Position numbers and translations under genes: made by a program. 64,000 nt of DNA from Neobacillus nitrireducens (GTDB lineage Bacteria > Bacillota > Bacilli > Bacillales > Cytobacillaceae): positions 372,001 to 436,000 of the forward strand of contig NZ_CP133262.1 in the NCBI RefSeq assembly GCF_030915405.1, given 5' to 3'. Shown here in pieces: positions 42,458-51,800 of the stretch. The notes below the pieces were generated by a model. That model was not told the DNA's origin and did not search any database. It saw only the letters and a list, made by a program, of their open reading frames with translations. Each line of letters opens with the position of its first letter. Within the stretch, counting starts at the first letter, position 1.

Positions 42458-42790
42458 TTAAACATGATCTTTAAAATCAATTGCCCAGTTCTGGATCGGC
42501 TGAAGGGCAGAAACAAGTGCTTGCCCTTTTTTGGTTAATTTATATGAAATCGTTACGTGTGGTGTATCAATAACAACTTTCTTAACCAAACCATACTCAA
42601 TAAGTTCAGTTAACCTCATGGATAAGACTCTAGGGGTAATGTTAGAAATTTCTTGAACCATTTCAGTAAAACTGGTGGAGTTGTTTTCACAAAGAGATAA
42701 ATAGTGAATGATTAAACCGTTCCACTTTTTACCAAGTATTTGAAATGAGTATTCTAAATATGGACAAATTTTAATAACTATCACCTCCAC
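42458..42790 (-). CDS. HxlR-family transcriptional regulator
   Basis: About 105-110 residues fitting HxlR: CPYLEYSFQILGKKWNGLII at the start, ITPRVLSMRLTELIEYGLVKK as the recognition helix and wing, then YKLTKKGQAL. The Cys near the N-terminus is where redox-sensing HxlR proteins carry theirs. GTG codons at 42790 and 42784 lack a ribosome site. GGAGGTGA sits four to five bases before an in-frame ATT at 42775, so translation probably starts there. It lies 23 bases before the DsbA-like gene and likely controls it. Confidence 0.85.
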   Translation of the reverse strand: MEVIVIKICPYLEYSFQILGKKWNGLIIHYLSLCENNSTSFTEMVQEISNITPRVLSMRLTELIEYGLVKKVVIDTPHVTISYKLTKKGQALVSALQPIQNWAIDFKDHV

Positions 42791-42847
42791 AAGAATAGTA
42801 CAAACGATATATAAAGTATATCAGATATAAAAAATATATCAACAGAT

Positions 42848-42862
42848 GAGTGTCAGGCACCT
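42848..42862. repeat. Partial TGTCAGGCACC element
   Basis: GAGTGTCAGGCACCTG, a variant of the 15-mer repeat, between the HxlR promoter and the macro-domain gene. Confidence 0.55.
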
Positions 42863-43014
42863 GTTCTTTAGAAAATCCAATAAATTTTCTGATATAATGA
42901 AAATAAAAAAAGGAAGATTTTTAATAGAACGAATGGGAATTTTATTTTTATTTTCTATCATTCTCATACCGCGCTGTAAAGGATTAAAGCATTATTTGGG
43001 GAGGGGGAGAAATT

Positions 43015-44016
43015 ATGCCGTTAGAAATTGTTCGCCATGATATTACCAAGATGAAGGTGGATGCAATTGTGAATGCTGCGAATACCTCACTGAAAATGGG
43101 TGGTGGCGTTTGTGGTGCTATTTTTCGCGCAGCCGGTATCCATGAGTTGCAACAAGCCTGCGATAAAATGGGAAATTGTAAGGTTGGAGAAGCAGTTTTG
43201 ACAGATGGCTTTCACTTGGAGGCAAAATATATTATACATACACCGGGACCTATTTGGCGGGGGGGTTCACATCAAGAAGCAGCACTGTTAAAGGTATCCT
43301 ACAAAAACTCCTTGGAGCTTGCAAAAAGCCATCAATGTGAATCGATTGCCTTTCCGTTGATTTCGACGGGCATCTATGGCTATCCAAAGGAGGAGGCATT
43401 ACAGGTCGCGATCTCCTCCATCAGCTCTTTTTTATTACATCATGACCTGCTCGTTTATCTGGTGGTTTTTGATAAAAATTCTTTCGGATTAAGCCAGAAA
43501 CTATTTACATCGATTCATCAATTTATTGATGAGCATTATGTGAAAGAATTAGAAAGCAAGTTTGCTCGTAATAGGGAAGAACATTTTATATGGGAATTCC
43601 GGCAAGAAGTCGAAATTTTTCAGAAGGATGAGTTAAAAGAGGCCGAGAGCTCCTTAGTAAACCTGTTGGACCAACTCGATGAGTCTTTTTCCGAGCGGCT
43701 GCTTCGTTTAATTGACGAAAAAGAAATGACAGATGTTGAGACGTATAAACGGGCGAATATTGACCGTCGCTTATTCTCCAAAATACGAAATGGAGCCGAT
43801 TATACACCGAAAAAGAAAACCACGATTGCTTTTGCTGTTGCATTAAGATTAAATGTGGAAGAAACAATGGAGCTGCTCGCCGCTGCCGGATATACTTTGT
43901 CACGGAGCAATAAATTTGATGTGATTATTGAGTATTTTATTCAACAGGAAAATTTCAATATTCATGAAATCAATGAGGCCTTATTCGCTTTTGACCAGCC
44001 CTTACTCGGTGCCTGA
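43015..44016 (+). CDS. Macro-domain protein with C-terminal helical domain
   Basis: A 333-residue protein. Residues 1-165 form a macro domain with the ADP-ribose-binding motifs DAIVNAANTSLKMGGGVCG and ISTGIYGYP, both complete. The C-terminal half has a helical stretch and then a compact segment (RRLFSKIRNGADYTPKKKTTIAFAVALRL, LLAAAGYTL) that reads like an XRE-type helix-turn-helix, though it may instead be a protein-binding helical domain. Macro domains remove or read ADP-ribose or bind its acetylated form. GGGGAGGGGG precedes the ATG. The vWA gene follows 78 bases later, with a small GTCGCTT/AAGCGAC hairpin (44020-44036) between. Confidence 0.85.
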   Translation: MPLEIVRHDITKMKVDAIVNAANTSLKMGGGVCGAIFRAAGIHELQQACDKMGNCKVGEAVLTDGFHLEAKYIIHTPGPIWRGGSHQEAALLKVSYKNSLELAKSHQCESIAFPLISTGIYGYPKEEALQVAISSISSFLLHHDLLVYLVVFDKNSFGLSQKLFTSIHQFIDEHYVKELESKFARNREEHFIWEFRQEVEIFQKDELKEAESSLVNLLDQLDESFSERLLRLIDEKEMTDVETYKRANIDRRLFSKIRNGADYTPKKKTTIAFAVALRLNVEETMELLAAAGYTLSRSNKFDVIIEYFIQQENFNIHEINEALFAFDQPLLGA

Positions 44017-44093
44017 AATGTCGCTTCCCAAGCGACCATTTTGTCATCGATATTTGTTATTCTTTGTTTATCACATAACAAGGGATGATGAAT

Positions 44094-44747
44094 ATGAAAA
44101 GAAACCTTACAGAATTAGTGTTTATTTTAGATAAAAGCGGCTCGATGGCCGGCCTTGAGGCCGATACCATCGGCGGTTATAATGCGATGTTAAAGAAGCA
44201 GCAAAAGGCAGAAGGAGAAGCTGTTGTCACGACTGCATTATTTGATCACGATTATGAATTATTACACGACCGTAAAAATATAAGGGGCATTTCTCCTATC
44301 ACTGAAAAAGATTATGAAGTAGGGGGAACCACAGCGTTATTGGACGCGATCGGTTTTACAATTCAAAAAATCATCAATGTACAAAAGAGAACGAGTGAGG
44401 ATGAACGTGCTGAAAAAGTACTCTGCGTTATTACAACCGATGGGATGGAAAATGCCAGCCGTGAATTCACAACAGACCAAATCAAAAAAATGGTTCAGCA
44501 CCAAAAGGACAAATATGGTTGGGAATTCCTGTTCCTTGGGGCTAATATCGATGCCATTGCAACGGCTGCCCGGTTTGGAATCGGTGAGGACTTTGCGGTT
44601 GAATACCACGCGGACCATGAAGGAACGCAATTAAATTATGAAGCGGTCAATGAAGCCGTCGTCAACCTTCGAAGTGGCAAAAAGATTGATCGCAGCTGGA
44701 AACAAGGAATTGAAAGGGATTATAATCACCGATCGGGAAATAAATAA
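44094..44747 (+). CDS. vWA-domain protein (TerY-like)
   Basis: A 217-residue protein that is almost one von Willebrand A domain. The metal-ion-dependent adhesion site is DKSGSM near residue 13, with the conserved Thr in GGTTALLDAI and Asp in ITTDGMEN. It has no signal peptide or membrane helix, so it is cytosolic, like TerY and other vWA partners of stress or defence systems. ATG at 44094 follows AAGGG by nine bases. It probably works with the macro-domain protein, as the pair is adjacent and same-stranded. The partner bound by the vWA domain is not known. Confidence 0.85.
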   Translation: MKRNLTELVFILDKSGSMAGLEADTIGGYNAMLKKQQKAEGEAVVTTALFDHDYELLHDRKNIRGISPITEKDYEVGGTTALLDAIGFTIQKIINVQKRTSEDERAEKVLCVITTDGMENASREFTTDQIKKMVQHQKDKYGWEFLFLGANIDAIATAARFGIGEDFAVEYHADHEGTQLNYEAVNEAVVNLRSGKKIDRSWKQGIERDYNHRSGNK

Positions 44748-44765
44748 GTTGATTTCTACTAAAGG

Positions 44766-44803
44766 GACACCTGCTGTTAGGAGTAACAGAGGTGTCTTTT
44801 TTC
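44766..44803 (+). terminator. Terminator after the vWA gene
   Basis: GACACCT, a bulge, CTGTTA, a GGAG loop, and the complementary TAACAG and AGGTGTC, followed by a T run. Confidence 0.85.
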
Positions 44804-44821
44804 TTTCATAAGGTTCTTTTC

Positions 44822-44882
44822 TGTGATGTAGGTCACGAATCTAGAAATTAGTTTACACTATACTAATAGTAGAAACTAATTT
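44822..44882 (+). promoter_or_regulatory. Fnr-type promoter of the truncated globin gene
   Basis: TGTGATGTAGGTCACG (44822-44837) fits the Bacillus Fnr box TGTGA-N6-TCACA except for the last base. Its centre lies 41.5 bases upstream of the position expected for the start site set by TATACT (44859-44864), the spacing Fnr uses to activate. A perfect 10-bp inverted repeat, AAATTAGTTT (44845) and AAACTAATTT (44873), brackets the -10 box and could be a second operator. Confidence 0.6.
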
Positions 44883-44904
44883 AATTAAGAAAAAGAGGGA
44901 ATGA

Positions 44905-45264
44905 ATGATGACTATTTCATTAGAACAGGAACAAGTGAATGAGTTGGTTGACCGCTTTTATGATAAGCTGTTAAAGGATACATATTATATCAACATGTTT
45001 AATGAAAGAAACACGGATATTGAAATGTTGAAAAGTCGGCAAAGAGTCTTTATAAACCGTCTTGTTTCCGATGAATCTGCTCAGGAAGAAGGAATGCAGG
45101 TGTCACAGGTAAAAGAGAGACACTCCTTTCAAATAGCTCCTGAAAGGGCCGCAGTTTGGTTTGGTCAATTGAAAGAGACGATGGAAGAAATGGATCTTGA
45201 TGTTTGTGTAAGGGACCTTCTTATAGAGAAAGTTGATTTTTTGTTGAATAAGATTGTAAAATGA
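44905..45264 (+). CDS. Truncated-haemoglobin-like protein
   Basis: A 119-residue globin of the truncated (2/2) type: LVDRFYDKLLKDTYYINMF as helix B/C, SRQRVFINRLV as helix E, KERHSFQIAPERAAVWF with the proximal His in ERH, and LKETMEEMDLD to the end. It resembles group II truncated haemoglobins in layout but has a Lys/Arg-rich E helix and lacks the CD-loop Tyr/Trp pattern, so ligand chemistry may differ. Two adjacent ATG codons follow AGAGGGA. The upstream Fnr box suggests expression in low oxygen, matching a role in oxygen or nitric-oxide handling. Transcribed alone. Confidence 0.75.
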   Translation: MMTISLEQEQVNELVDRFYDKLLKDTYYINMFNERNTDIEMLKSRQRVFINRLVSDESAQEEGMQVSQVKERHSFQIAPERAAVWFGQLKETMEEMDLDVCVRDLLIEKVDFLLNKIVK

Positions 45265-45368
45265 TTTCCAAAAATATTTCTTGTTTCGCAGTAGCGTTTA
45301 ACGATGAACCTAAGCGGCAATAATGATGCTAGGACTAATCCGAATTTTGGAGGTTCTGGTATTTTTTA

Positions 45369-45397
45369 TTGGCGCATTTTGTCGTATCTAGTAGAAT
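45369..45397 (+). promoter_or_regulatory. Promoter of the Wadjet operon
   Basis: TTGGCG and TAGAAT with a 17-base spacer lie 32 bases upstream of the jetD start. No operator-like palindrome is seen over it, so low constitutive expression is a reasonable expectation. Confidence 0.5.
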
Positions 45398-45428
45398 AGT
45401 AGGAGACGAACGAAAGGTGGAACCCTGA

Positions 45429-46520
45429 ATGAAGGAGAAAATGAAGGCTTGGATTCATTCATATTTTAAAACGATGCAACTACCTACTAGACGAAAAAAG
45501 ATAGATATTCAACAACTAGAGGATTATCTCATTCAAGATAAATTAAAGGACCACATTCGTTATCTATCCGAAAATGGCTATCGCTACTTTGTACAACTAA
45601 TCAACGAGCTTAGTGCAGAAGGTGTCATTTCACCGGTGAAGAAAAGTCCATTAAACGGAAGGAGGCCAAGTCTCCATTCGGAATGGTGGCTGAATCCTGT
45701 ACCAGTAGAGACGCAGTGGACGGATATGCAGATTTTAGCGGTTTCAGACCGTCTTAATCTGACCAAATACCGTCAGCATCCGGAGTGGCAGACGGACATA
45801 GAGTGGCAGCGAATTCAAGCAGTTTATTTATTTTTAAAACAAAAAGATCATGCTAACTGGGTGACAAGAGAGGAGCGCTCCTTCGAGCTTTTTGGTGAGG
45901 AGAAGTTCCTCACCAATGAGGGTGCAACTCTACTGCAACGTTTGCTGCTTTCGTTGGAGGACTTGAAGGCAAAAATATACGGTGAACCATTTGCTTTTTG
46001 GCCTGCTCCAAGGACAGATATTAATCATGCGAAAACGGTTTTAGTTGTTGAGAACCAGTCGTTTTATCATACCTGTAGGCTTTTGATGAGCAAAGGTCGA
46101 GATATTGTCGGCATTCGACCAGACCTCTTGATTTATGGTGAAGGAAAAAAAATCGAGAAAAGCTTTTATTTTTTACATGATATTACCAAAGACAATAAAT
46201 TAACCATCTATTATGTTGGTGATATTGATCCAGAAGGCTGGGGGATCTATGTTCGCCTGAAGGATAATTACCCAGATTTTAACATTCAGTTAGCTATTCC
46301 GATATACTCCGCCTTATTGGATAAACAAGTGGTGAATAAAACTGATAAAAATCAAAATGAAAATCGAACATATCTCGAGCGTGTCATGGAAGAATTCAAG
46401 CAAATTGCCCGGTCAGATATGGCTGAACGGGTACAAACCCTTTGGGACCAAAAATATAGAGTGCCTCAAGAAGTTCTTTCATTAGATACGATATGCTCTT
46501 CTAAAGGTGAAAAAGAATGA
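45429..46520 (+). CDS. jetD: Wadjet protein JetD (Toprim-type nuclease)
   Basis: A 363-residue protein with an N-terminal DNA-binding-like domain (winged helix, residues 30-95) and a C-terminal topoisomerase VI-A-like Toprim domain. Toprim acids are visible as the Glu of VLVVENQSF (about residue 208) and the Asp-X-Asp of YYVGDIDPEGWG (about residue 265). In Wadjet systems JetD cuts circular plasmid DNA after the JetABC motor has extruded it. AAAGGTGG precedes the ATG. The stop codon overlaps the next start (ATGA), so JetD leads a translationally coupled four-gene operon. Family assignment rests on motifs and on the neighbouring genes. Confidence 0.9.
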   Translation: MKEKMKAWIHSYFKTMQLPTRRKKIDIQQLEDYLIQDKLKDHIRYLSENGYRYFVQLINELSAEGVISPVKKSPLNGRRPSLHSEWWLNPVPVETQWTDMQILAVSDRLNLTKYRQHPEWQTDIEWQRIQAVYLFLKQKDHANWVTREERSFELFGEEKFLTNEGATLLQRLLLSLEDLKAKIYGEPFAFWPAPRTDINHAKTVLVVENQSFYHTCRLLMSKGRDIVGIRPDLLIYGEGKKIEKSFYFLHDITKDNKLTIYYVGDIDPEGWGIYVRLKDNYPDFNIQLAIPIYSALLDKQVVNKTDKNQNENRTYLERVMEEFKQIARSDMAERVQTLWDQKYRVPQEVLSLDTICSSKGEKE

Positions 46521-48004
46521 ATGGACGTTGGCAAGGGTTTGGAGAGCGGATGAAGCGGTTAAATCCGATTTGGAGTTTCGCATCGGGCATGCAGTTGGCT
46601 GGTCTGAAAGATTACGCACAGATGCTTGCACTTAGTGTGTTGTTGGAGGTTTTTTACCGGGAAATTGAAAATAATCCAGATCGTAAAAAACAGGATTTAC
46701 AAGGAATCACGAAATCTTGTCTGAACGATTTAAATATTTCCATCGAGTCCGACAATCAAGAAGAGCTAATTCATCGATTTGTCGATGGGCTGCTTTGGAG
46801 TGGACAAGCGGAACTGCATCAACCGTTTTTAGCAAAATGGTTTGATGAAAAGGAACGAGTGATAAAGGATCACCGGTTCCGTTACTTAGTTGAAGACCGA
46901 GAAACCTCCCAATGGGAAAAGGGTGGCAAAACCGTTTATCGTTGTTCGGATGAAGCAAAAGAATTAATTTTTATGAGTCGGGAGATTCTTCAAGAACTAG
47001 AGATTACGATTGATCAGCTCTATATTGAGCATTTAGTAAAGAATGGCCATTTCCAACAAGCCCTGTCTGGGTTGGATGACTTGATGGCCCGTGTCAAACG
47101 GATGATTGCCAGGGAGTTGGATTATCGGGAAAGTATGAAAAGGAATCCGAAGATTATTTTTCAACAAGAGTTTGATCTTCGCAGTGGTCGCGAACAAGAG
47201 GTAAAGAAGCAATTCCAAGATGAAAAACTGCGGTTCCAACAAATGCGGCAGCTGCTTCAAAGAATCTCGACCTCGAATCAACATTTTGAAATATCGGAAA
47301 AATTGGAACAAACACGAAGGATTCATGATCTATTGGCGAGTCATGTGGTTGAAAATATGCGCTTAGAGATTGAACTCCGCTATGAGTTTCCAAACCTTTT
47401 CTGGAAACAGCAGCATGTTTCCTTTCAGAAAAGCTTTTTTCAGGATTGGCTCGTGGCTGAGGGAATGCCATCTCCAGAGGATATGGCAACAATATTGGAG
47501 CCCTTGTTTTCGGCTCAAACCCACTTCATCTATCCACTCGATTGGAGTTGGATGGAACAGGAAACAGATCTCCAACTAAACGAAAAAGTAGAAATTATCG
47601 AAGACGATATTGAAGAAGTGGTTTACCAAAAGCGGGAAGTTGATTGGGAAAAGGTTGTCAGGTTATGGGAACCTATTTTTGTGGAACTTCTAGAAAAAGG
47701 AGAATTTCATCTTTCTAAGCTACGAGACATTCCTGAATCCTTACAAAAAAAATGGTTGGAGCAAAAGGAAGCCGTTGACTTATGGCTCTTATTCCATAGT
47801 GAGAACTTATCGATTCCTGCTATTAATAATGACAAAGAACCATCCGATGAGCGCTTATTATTAATTCATAAATTAGAGAGTAAACAACAACGTTTTTTGA
47901 AACTCGAAGGGAAAACCATCCTGTCTTCCATTGATTCGGACCAGCCGATGATCCATTGGAAGGGTATGAGTATTTCCCCATTTGTATTATGCCTAACGAA
48001 TTAA
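46517..48004 (+). CDS. jetA: Wadjet protein JetA (MukF-like kleisin)
   Basis: A 495-residue protein mostly of helices, with a winged-helix-like start (MKRLNPIWSFASGMQLAGL), a heptad-rich middle (KQFQDEKLRFQQMRQLLQ) and a C-terminal acidic and winged-helix part (EIIEDDIEEVVYQKREVDW). This is the order of JetA in Wadjet type II, where it acts as a kleisin bridging the two JetC heads and binding JetB. Identification is mainly by position and size, with sequence resemblance to the JetA family. Starts four bases inside jetD. Confidence 0.82.
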   Translation: MNGRWQGFGERMKRLNPIWSFASGMQLAGLKDYAQMLALSVLLEVFYREIENNPDRKKQDLQGITKSCLNDLNISIESDNQEELIHRFVDGLLWSGQAELHQPFLAKWFDEKERVIKDHRFRYLVEDRETSQWEKGGKTVYRCSDEAKELIFMSREILQELEITIDQLYIEHLVKNGHFQQALSGLDDLMARVKRMIARELDYRESMKRNPKIIFQQEFDLRSGREQEVKKQFQDEKLRFQQMRQLLQRISTSNQHFEISEKLEQTRRIHDLLASHVVENMRLEIELRYEFPNLFWKQQHVSFQKSFFQDWLVAEGMPSPEDMATILEPLFSAQTHFIYPLDWSWMEQETDLQLNEKVEIIEDDIEEVVYQKREVDWEKVVRLWEPIFVELLEKGEFHLSKLRDIPESLQKKWLEQKEAVDLWLLFHSENLSIPAINNDKEPSDERLLLIHKLESKQQRFLKLEGKTILSSIDSDQPMIHWKGMSISPFVLCLTN

Positions 48005-48019
48005 TGGTGCCTGACACCA
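48005..48019. repeat. TGGTGCCTGACACCA element inside the Wadjet operon
   Basis: The reverse complement of the 15-mer repeat lies directly after the jetA stop and before the jetB ribosome site (AAGGAAGTG). It breaks an otherwise overlapping gene string. Being a hairpin, it could affect mRNA stability or JetB level, or it could be a passive insertion. Confidence 0.75.
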
Positions 48020-48044
48020 TTATTTACTTAAAGGAAGTGTTTAC

Positions 48045-48803
48045 GTGAGTATTTCGACGCAACAGCTGCAGGATGCGGCGAAGATTTTTTTTCTATTATT
48101 GAATCGAAGGATTGTTTTAACGAATGATCCTATCTTAAGTCCATATTTTGAAGAAGATGGCGTCCGGGATGCGTTAAAAGTATTAGCAGAGGAATCAAGG
48201 ACACGAATCATTCAAACGACCGACCGAATTCACTTAGTGGCCCGTCCCGAAGGTTCAATCTTTGCAACTTCTTTTACCCAGTTTAAGAAGAAATACAGTG
48301 ATGTTGAAAATAAAAAGTATTTTTATCTTATTAATCTCATCGTGTTTGTTTTCTTAGCTGAGATTGATATACCATCTAGTTCCAATCTTCGCTGGGAACA
48401 TGCGGGAGTTTCCTATTTCTTACTGGAGAAAAATTTGAATCAACTTTTACATGAGTGGAACAAGGAAAATAAGGAAACAGAGGGAAAGTTCAGTGAAGCC
48501 TATGGCTTGGCTGTTACTGATATGGCTGACATTTGGAGTTCGATGGCGGTCGATTCAGATCATGAAACTGCCGATGAGAGAATTATGGTGACAAAGAAAA
48601 CCCATATCGGACTGATTCATATGGCGATGCGATTATTACGTGATGAAGGGCTCGTTTTTATTGTCGAGGATGAAAAGCGGGTCATTCCAAAAATGGAATT
48701 ATTCGAACGAATAGAGGAGGGTTACCATCAACAGGCACGCTATGAAGAAATGCGTGTCTTGATCATGTCCACTTTAAATGCAGGAGGGGAACCAATTGCC
48801 TAG
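48045..48803 (+). CDS. jetB: Wadjet protein JetB (MukE-like)
   Basis: A 252-residue protein with tandem winged-helix features (AAKIFFLLLNRRIVLTNDPI at the start, LIHMAMRLLRDEGLVFIVEDE near the end), matching MukE-like kleisin-binding subunits. It probably corresponds to the DUF6063-type JetB of Wadjet type II. It starts at GTG behind AAGGAAGTG, and its last codons contain the ribosome site for jetC, so expression of the SMC-like protein depends on it being translated. Confidence 0.8.
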   Translation: MSISTQQLQDAAKIFFLLLNRRIVLTNDPILSPYFEEDGVRDALKVLAEESRTRIIQTTDRIHLVARPEGSIFATSFTQFKKKYSDVENKKYFYLINLIVFVFLAEIDIPSSSNLRWEHAGVSYFLLEKNLNQLLHEWNKENKETEGKFSEAYGLAVTDMADIWSSMAVDSDHETADERIMVTKKTHIGLIHMAMRLLRDEGLVFIVEDEKRVIPKMELFERIEEGYHQQARYEEMRVLIMSTLNAGGEPIA

Positions 48804-51800
48804 AATCGAAAAAGTCCGGATCACGGGTGTACGTTATGACAAAATGAAAAAGCACTATGAAAATACGATTTTTGATTTTATGAATGATAGTGATCCTGAA
48901 CATGCCCTGTTAACTCTAGTGAACGGTGGCGGGAAAGGGATGTTGCTACAAATTATCTTTCAGGCACTGATTCCCCTTACGACCTGGGGAAAGAATGGCG
49001 AGAATCAAATTGATGCTCTCTTTTATAATGAAAAGCAGCAATTCGATCCTTATACTTTCCATGTCGCGCTGGAATGGCGGTTGGATACAGATCCTGCTGA
49101 ATGGTTGGTAACCGGGATTTGTGTAACAGCACGAAAATTCGGCCAGGAAAATGAGGAAATTGAGACCGAGCCACAATACTTTTTATATACAAGCAAATAC
49201 CGCAAACCAGAGGATTGGACGATTGATACGCTGCCCCTCTACGACGAGGAAAATAAGCGAACCGCCCCATTTGAAGATTGGGAGAATTGGTTGAAAAGAC
49301 ATAAACAACAGTTTCATATCTACTCGAAATCGAAACAAACCGCCTATTTTCAATACTTATCCTCATATGGCATTGAAAAAGCTGAATGGCGCCAGATGAA
49401 GGAGATTAACCGGGACGAGGGTGGCATTGAGCATTATTTTAAAAAGGGCTTGGATAACTTTGGGTTGTTTCACCATTTAATTATTCCAGAGATTAGTGCG
49501 TATCTTCAGGAAGACCAGGAAGAAAATCTAGTAAAAATCTTTCGAGATAATTCGATTATTGCCCAAAAGCTCCCAAAGCTCCTTAAGCGTGAGGATGCCT
49601 ATCAGCTGATTCAAGGTAAGCTCGTTCCCATCAAAGCTACTTTAGAAGAAGGTCAAGTCTTGGAAACCAAGGTCCAAGAGCATCATGACCGTGCGAATTA
49701 TCTATATGCCGGTATGGAAGAACAAAAGCAAACTAACCATTATGAGCAGGATAAATGGGAAGAGGACAAACGGAAATCTGAGCAGTTGCAGGCAGATTTT
49801 CTTTGGCAAAAAGACAATCTGGACTATGCGAAAGAATGTCGTTCTTACGATGAGATTTCCCGTGATATCGAATTTTCACAATCCAAAGTACAGCAATTAG
49901 ATGAGACTAAGCTAAACTATGAATCAGAAAAGCATGACATGGAGGTAACCATCGCACTAACTGATTATAATGAGTCAACTGAAAAGTTAAAATCGATTGA
50001 ATCCCGGATCATCTTTTTAGAAGATGCTCAGAACCTTCAAGAAGAAAAAGCGCAATCAGAAAAAATTGAGCAGCAGCTAACGAATAGTTGGAAGGCTATT
50101 GAGACTGAGCTGCGAGACGATATTGAGAAGTTTAATACCTTGCAAAATCGATTGAATAAAAATTTAAATGGACTCCATTCCCAAATAAATTTTAGCCAGC
50201 AAGAATTGAATGATGTCCGCTCACAGTTAGGTACGTATACAGCATATATTAAGGCACACCATCAAAAAGCTATCACAATGGAACAAAAATACGGTAGAGA
50301 CATTAACCGAGAGCCTGAGCTTGTTCAAAGGAAAGTAACTAAGGAGCTGCAAGAGCTTAATGAAGCTTCAATTAGACTGCAAAAAGAAAGCGAAGAACTT
50401 CATTCCAGAAAAGTCGAAGTCAGTAAGCAGCTTGGTGAGTGTGGAGCTGTTATTAAAGGGAAAAAGTCTGAACTACTTCAGGCGGCTAAAGAAATAGCGG
50501 AAAGACTAGGGGCGGAACGTGCGTTCCATAAGCGTTGGAGCCGGTATTATTTTCTTGAACAAGAGTTTCAGTCCTTTTCAGCTAATGATTGGATCGATAT
50601 TTCTGAGCAGATAAACAAAGAAAAGGACCAATTAAGATTTCAATTTGATAATATTCAAAAAGAATATTGGTATCATCAGCTTGATACTGCACTTGTGAAT
50701 GATGATTATTGGGTTCCGAACAACGATGTCCGCAAAATGGTTGAAAAGCTTGCCGAAGACGGTGTTCAAGCAAGTTATGGCACTCGGTTGATCCAAGAGT
50801 TAAACCCTGAAGAACAAGCATTAGTGATGGAAAGATATCCTTTATTGGCGTATGGCATTGTCATTCATCAACAGGATTGGGATAAAAAAGTCGACGAATC
50901 ACGTTTTCAGCAAATGTTAGCACATGCCCCAGTGCCGATATTTATCCGTGAACGCATGGATCAACCCTATGCACAGCCATTTGAAATTGCTCGTAATCAA
51001 GGGATTGCCATGGCGTTTCATAAAGAACTATGGTTGGATTGGAAGGATAATCTATCAAAGTTAACGGATAATTTTACAACAGACTTAGGTAAGGTTGAAA
51101 CGAAGCTCGATGAGGTAGAGCATTTGCTAGAAATAATCAAGGGACTTGCTGTTACAACCTATGAAGAAATTCTTAACGCAGAAGAGTCTATTAAACGTCA
51201 ATTGGCGGAGCTCAATGAGCAACAAAGTCAACTTCATGAAGAAATGAATTTAGTTGATGGGCAACTGGCGGAGTTAGCAAAGCTTACGATTACGAATAAC
51301 CAGGAACTTAAGGAAGCACAAAAGAAACTGCATGAAATCGAGTCTTGGGTGAATGATTACAAACAGTATAAACAATATCAGCTATTAAAATCGGAAACAC
51401 AAATGAAAGAAACTCAGATACAAAAAAGATTAGGAGAATTCACACAGCAAAGAGACGAATTGCAACAGAATCTTTCTAGTTGGGTAAGGTCTTTTCAAAT
51501 CTGGGAAATCAGTACTCAGCAGCAGACTGAGCTAATAAAAGAAATCCTGCCAACAATACAATATCCTATGAGTGATCACGTTCTTACGAATGAAGGGGTA
51601 ACGCCACAGTTACGGAAGGTGATCTTTGATGAGGTAGGATCAATGGTAAAACATTGGCATAACCTACAACAAAAAATCAATAGTGTTAACAGTGAATTAG
51701 CATCGGAACGAACAAATCGGGACCATCAGATAAAGGATCAGCAATTAAAAAAATCGCATCTAGAACAGCTGGAGTCCAACTGGATCGAACGAGAGGTTTC

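Noticed and set aside
45265-45428. A regulator gene or leader peptide before jetD
   Set aside because: No open frame with a ribosome site is present; only a plausible SigA promoter was seen.
46707-49366. Leftward frames of 80-130 codons opposite jetA, jetB and jetC
   Set aside because: They mirror codon usage of the coding strand, lack ribosome sites and have no recognisable domain.
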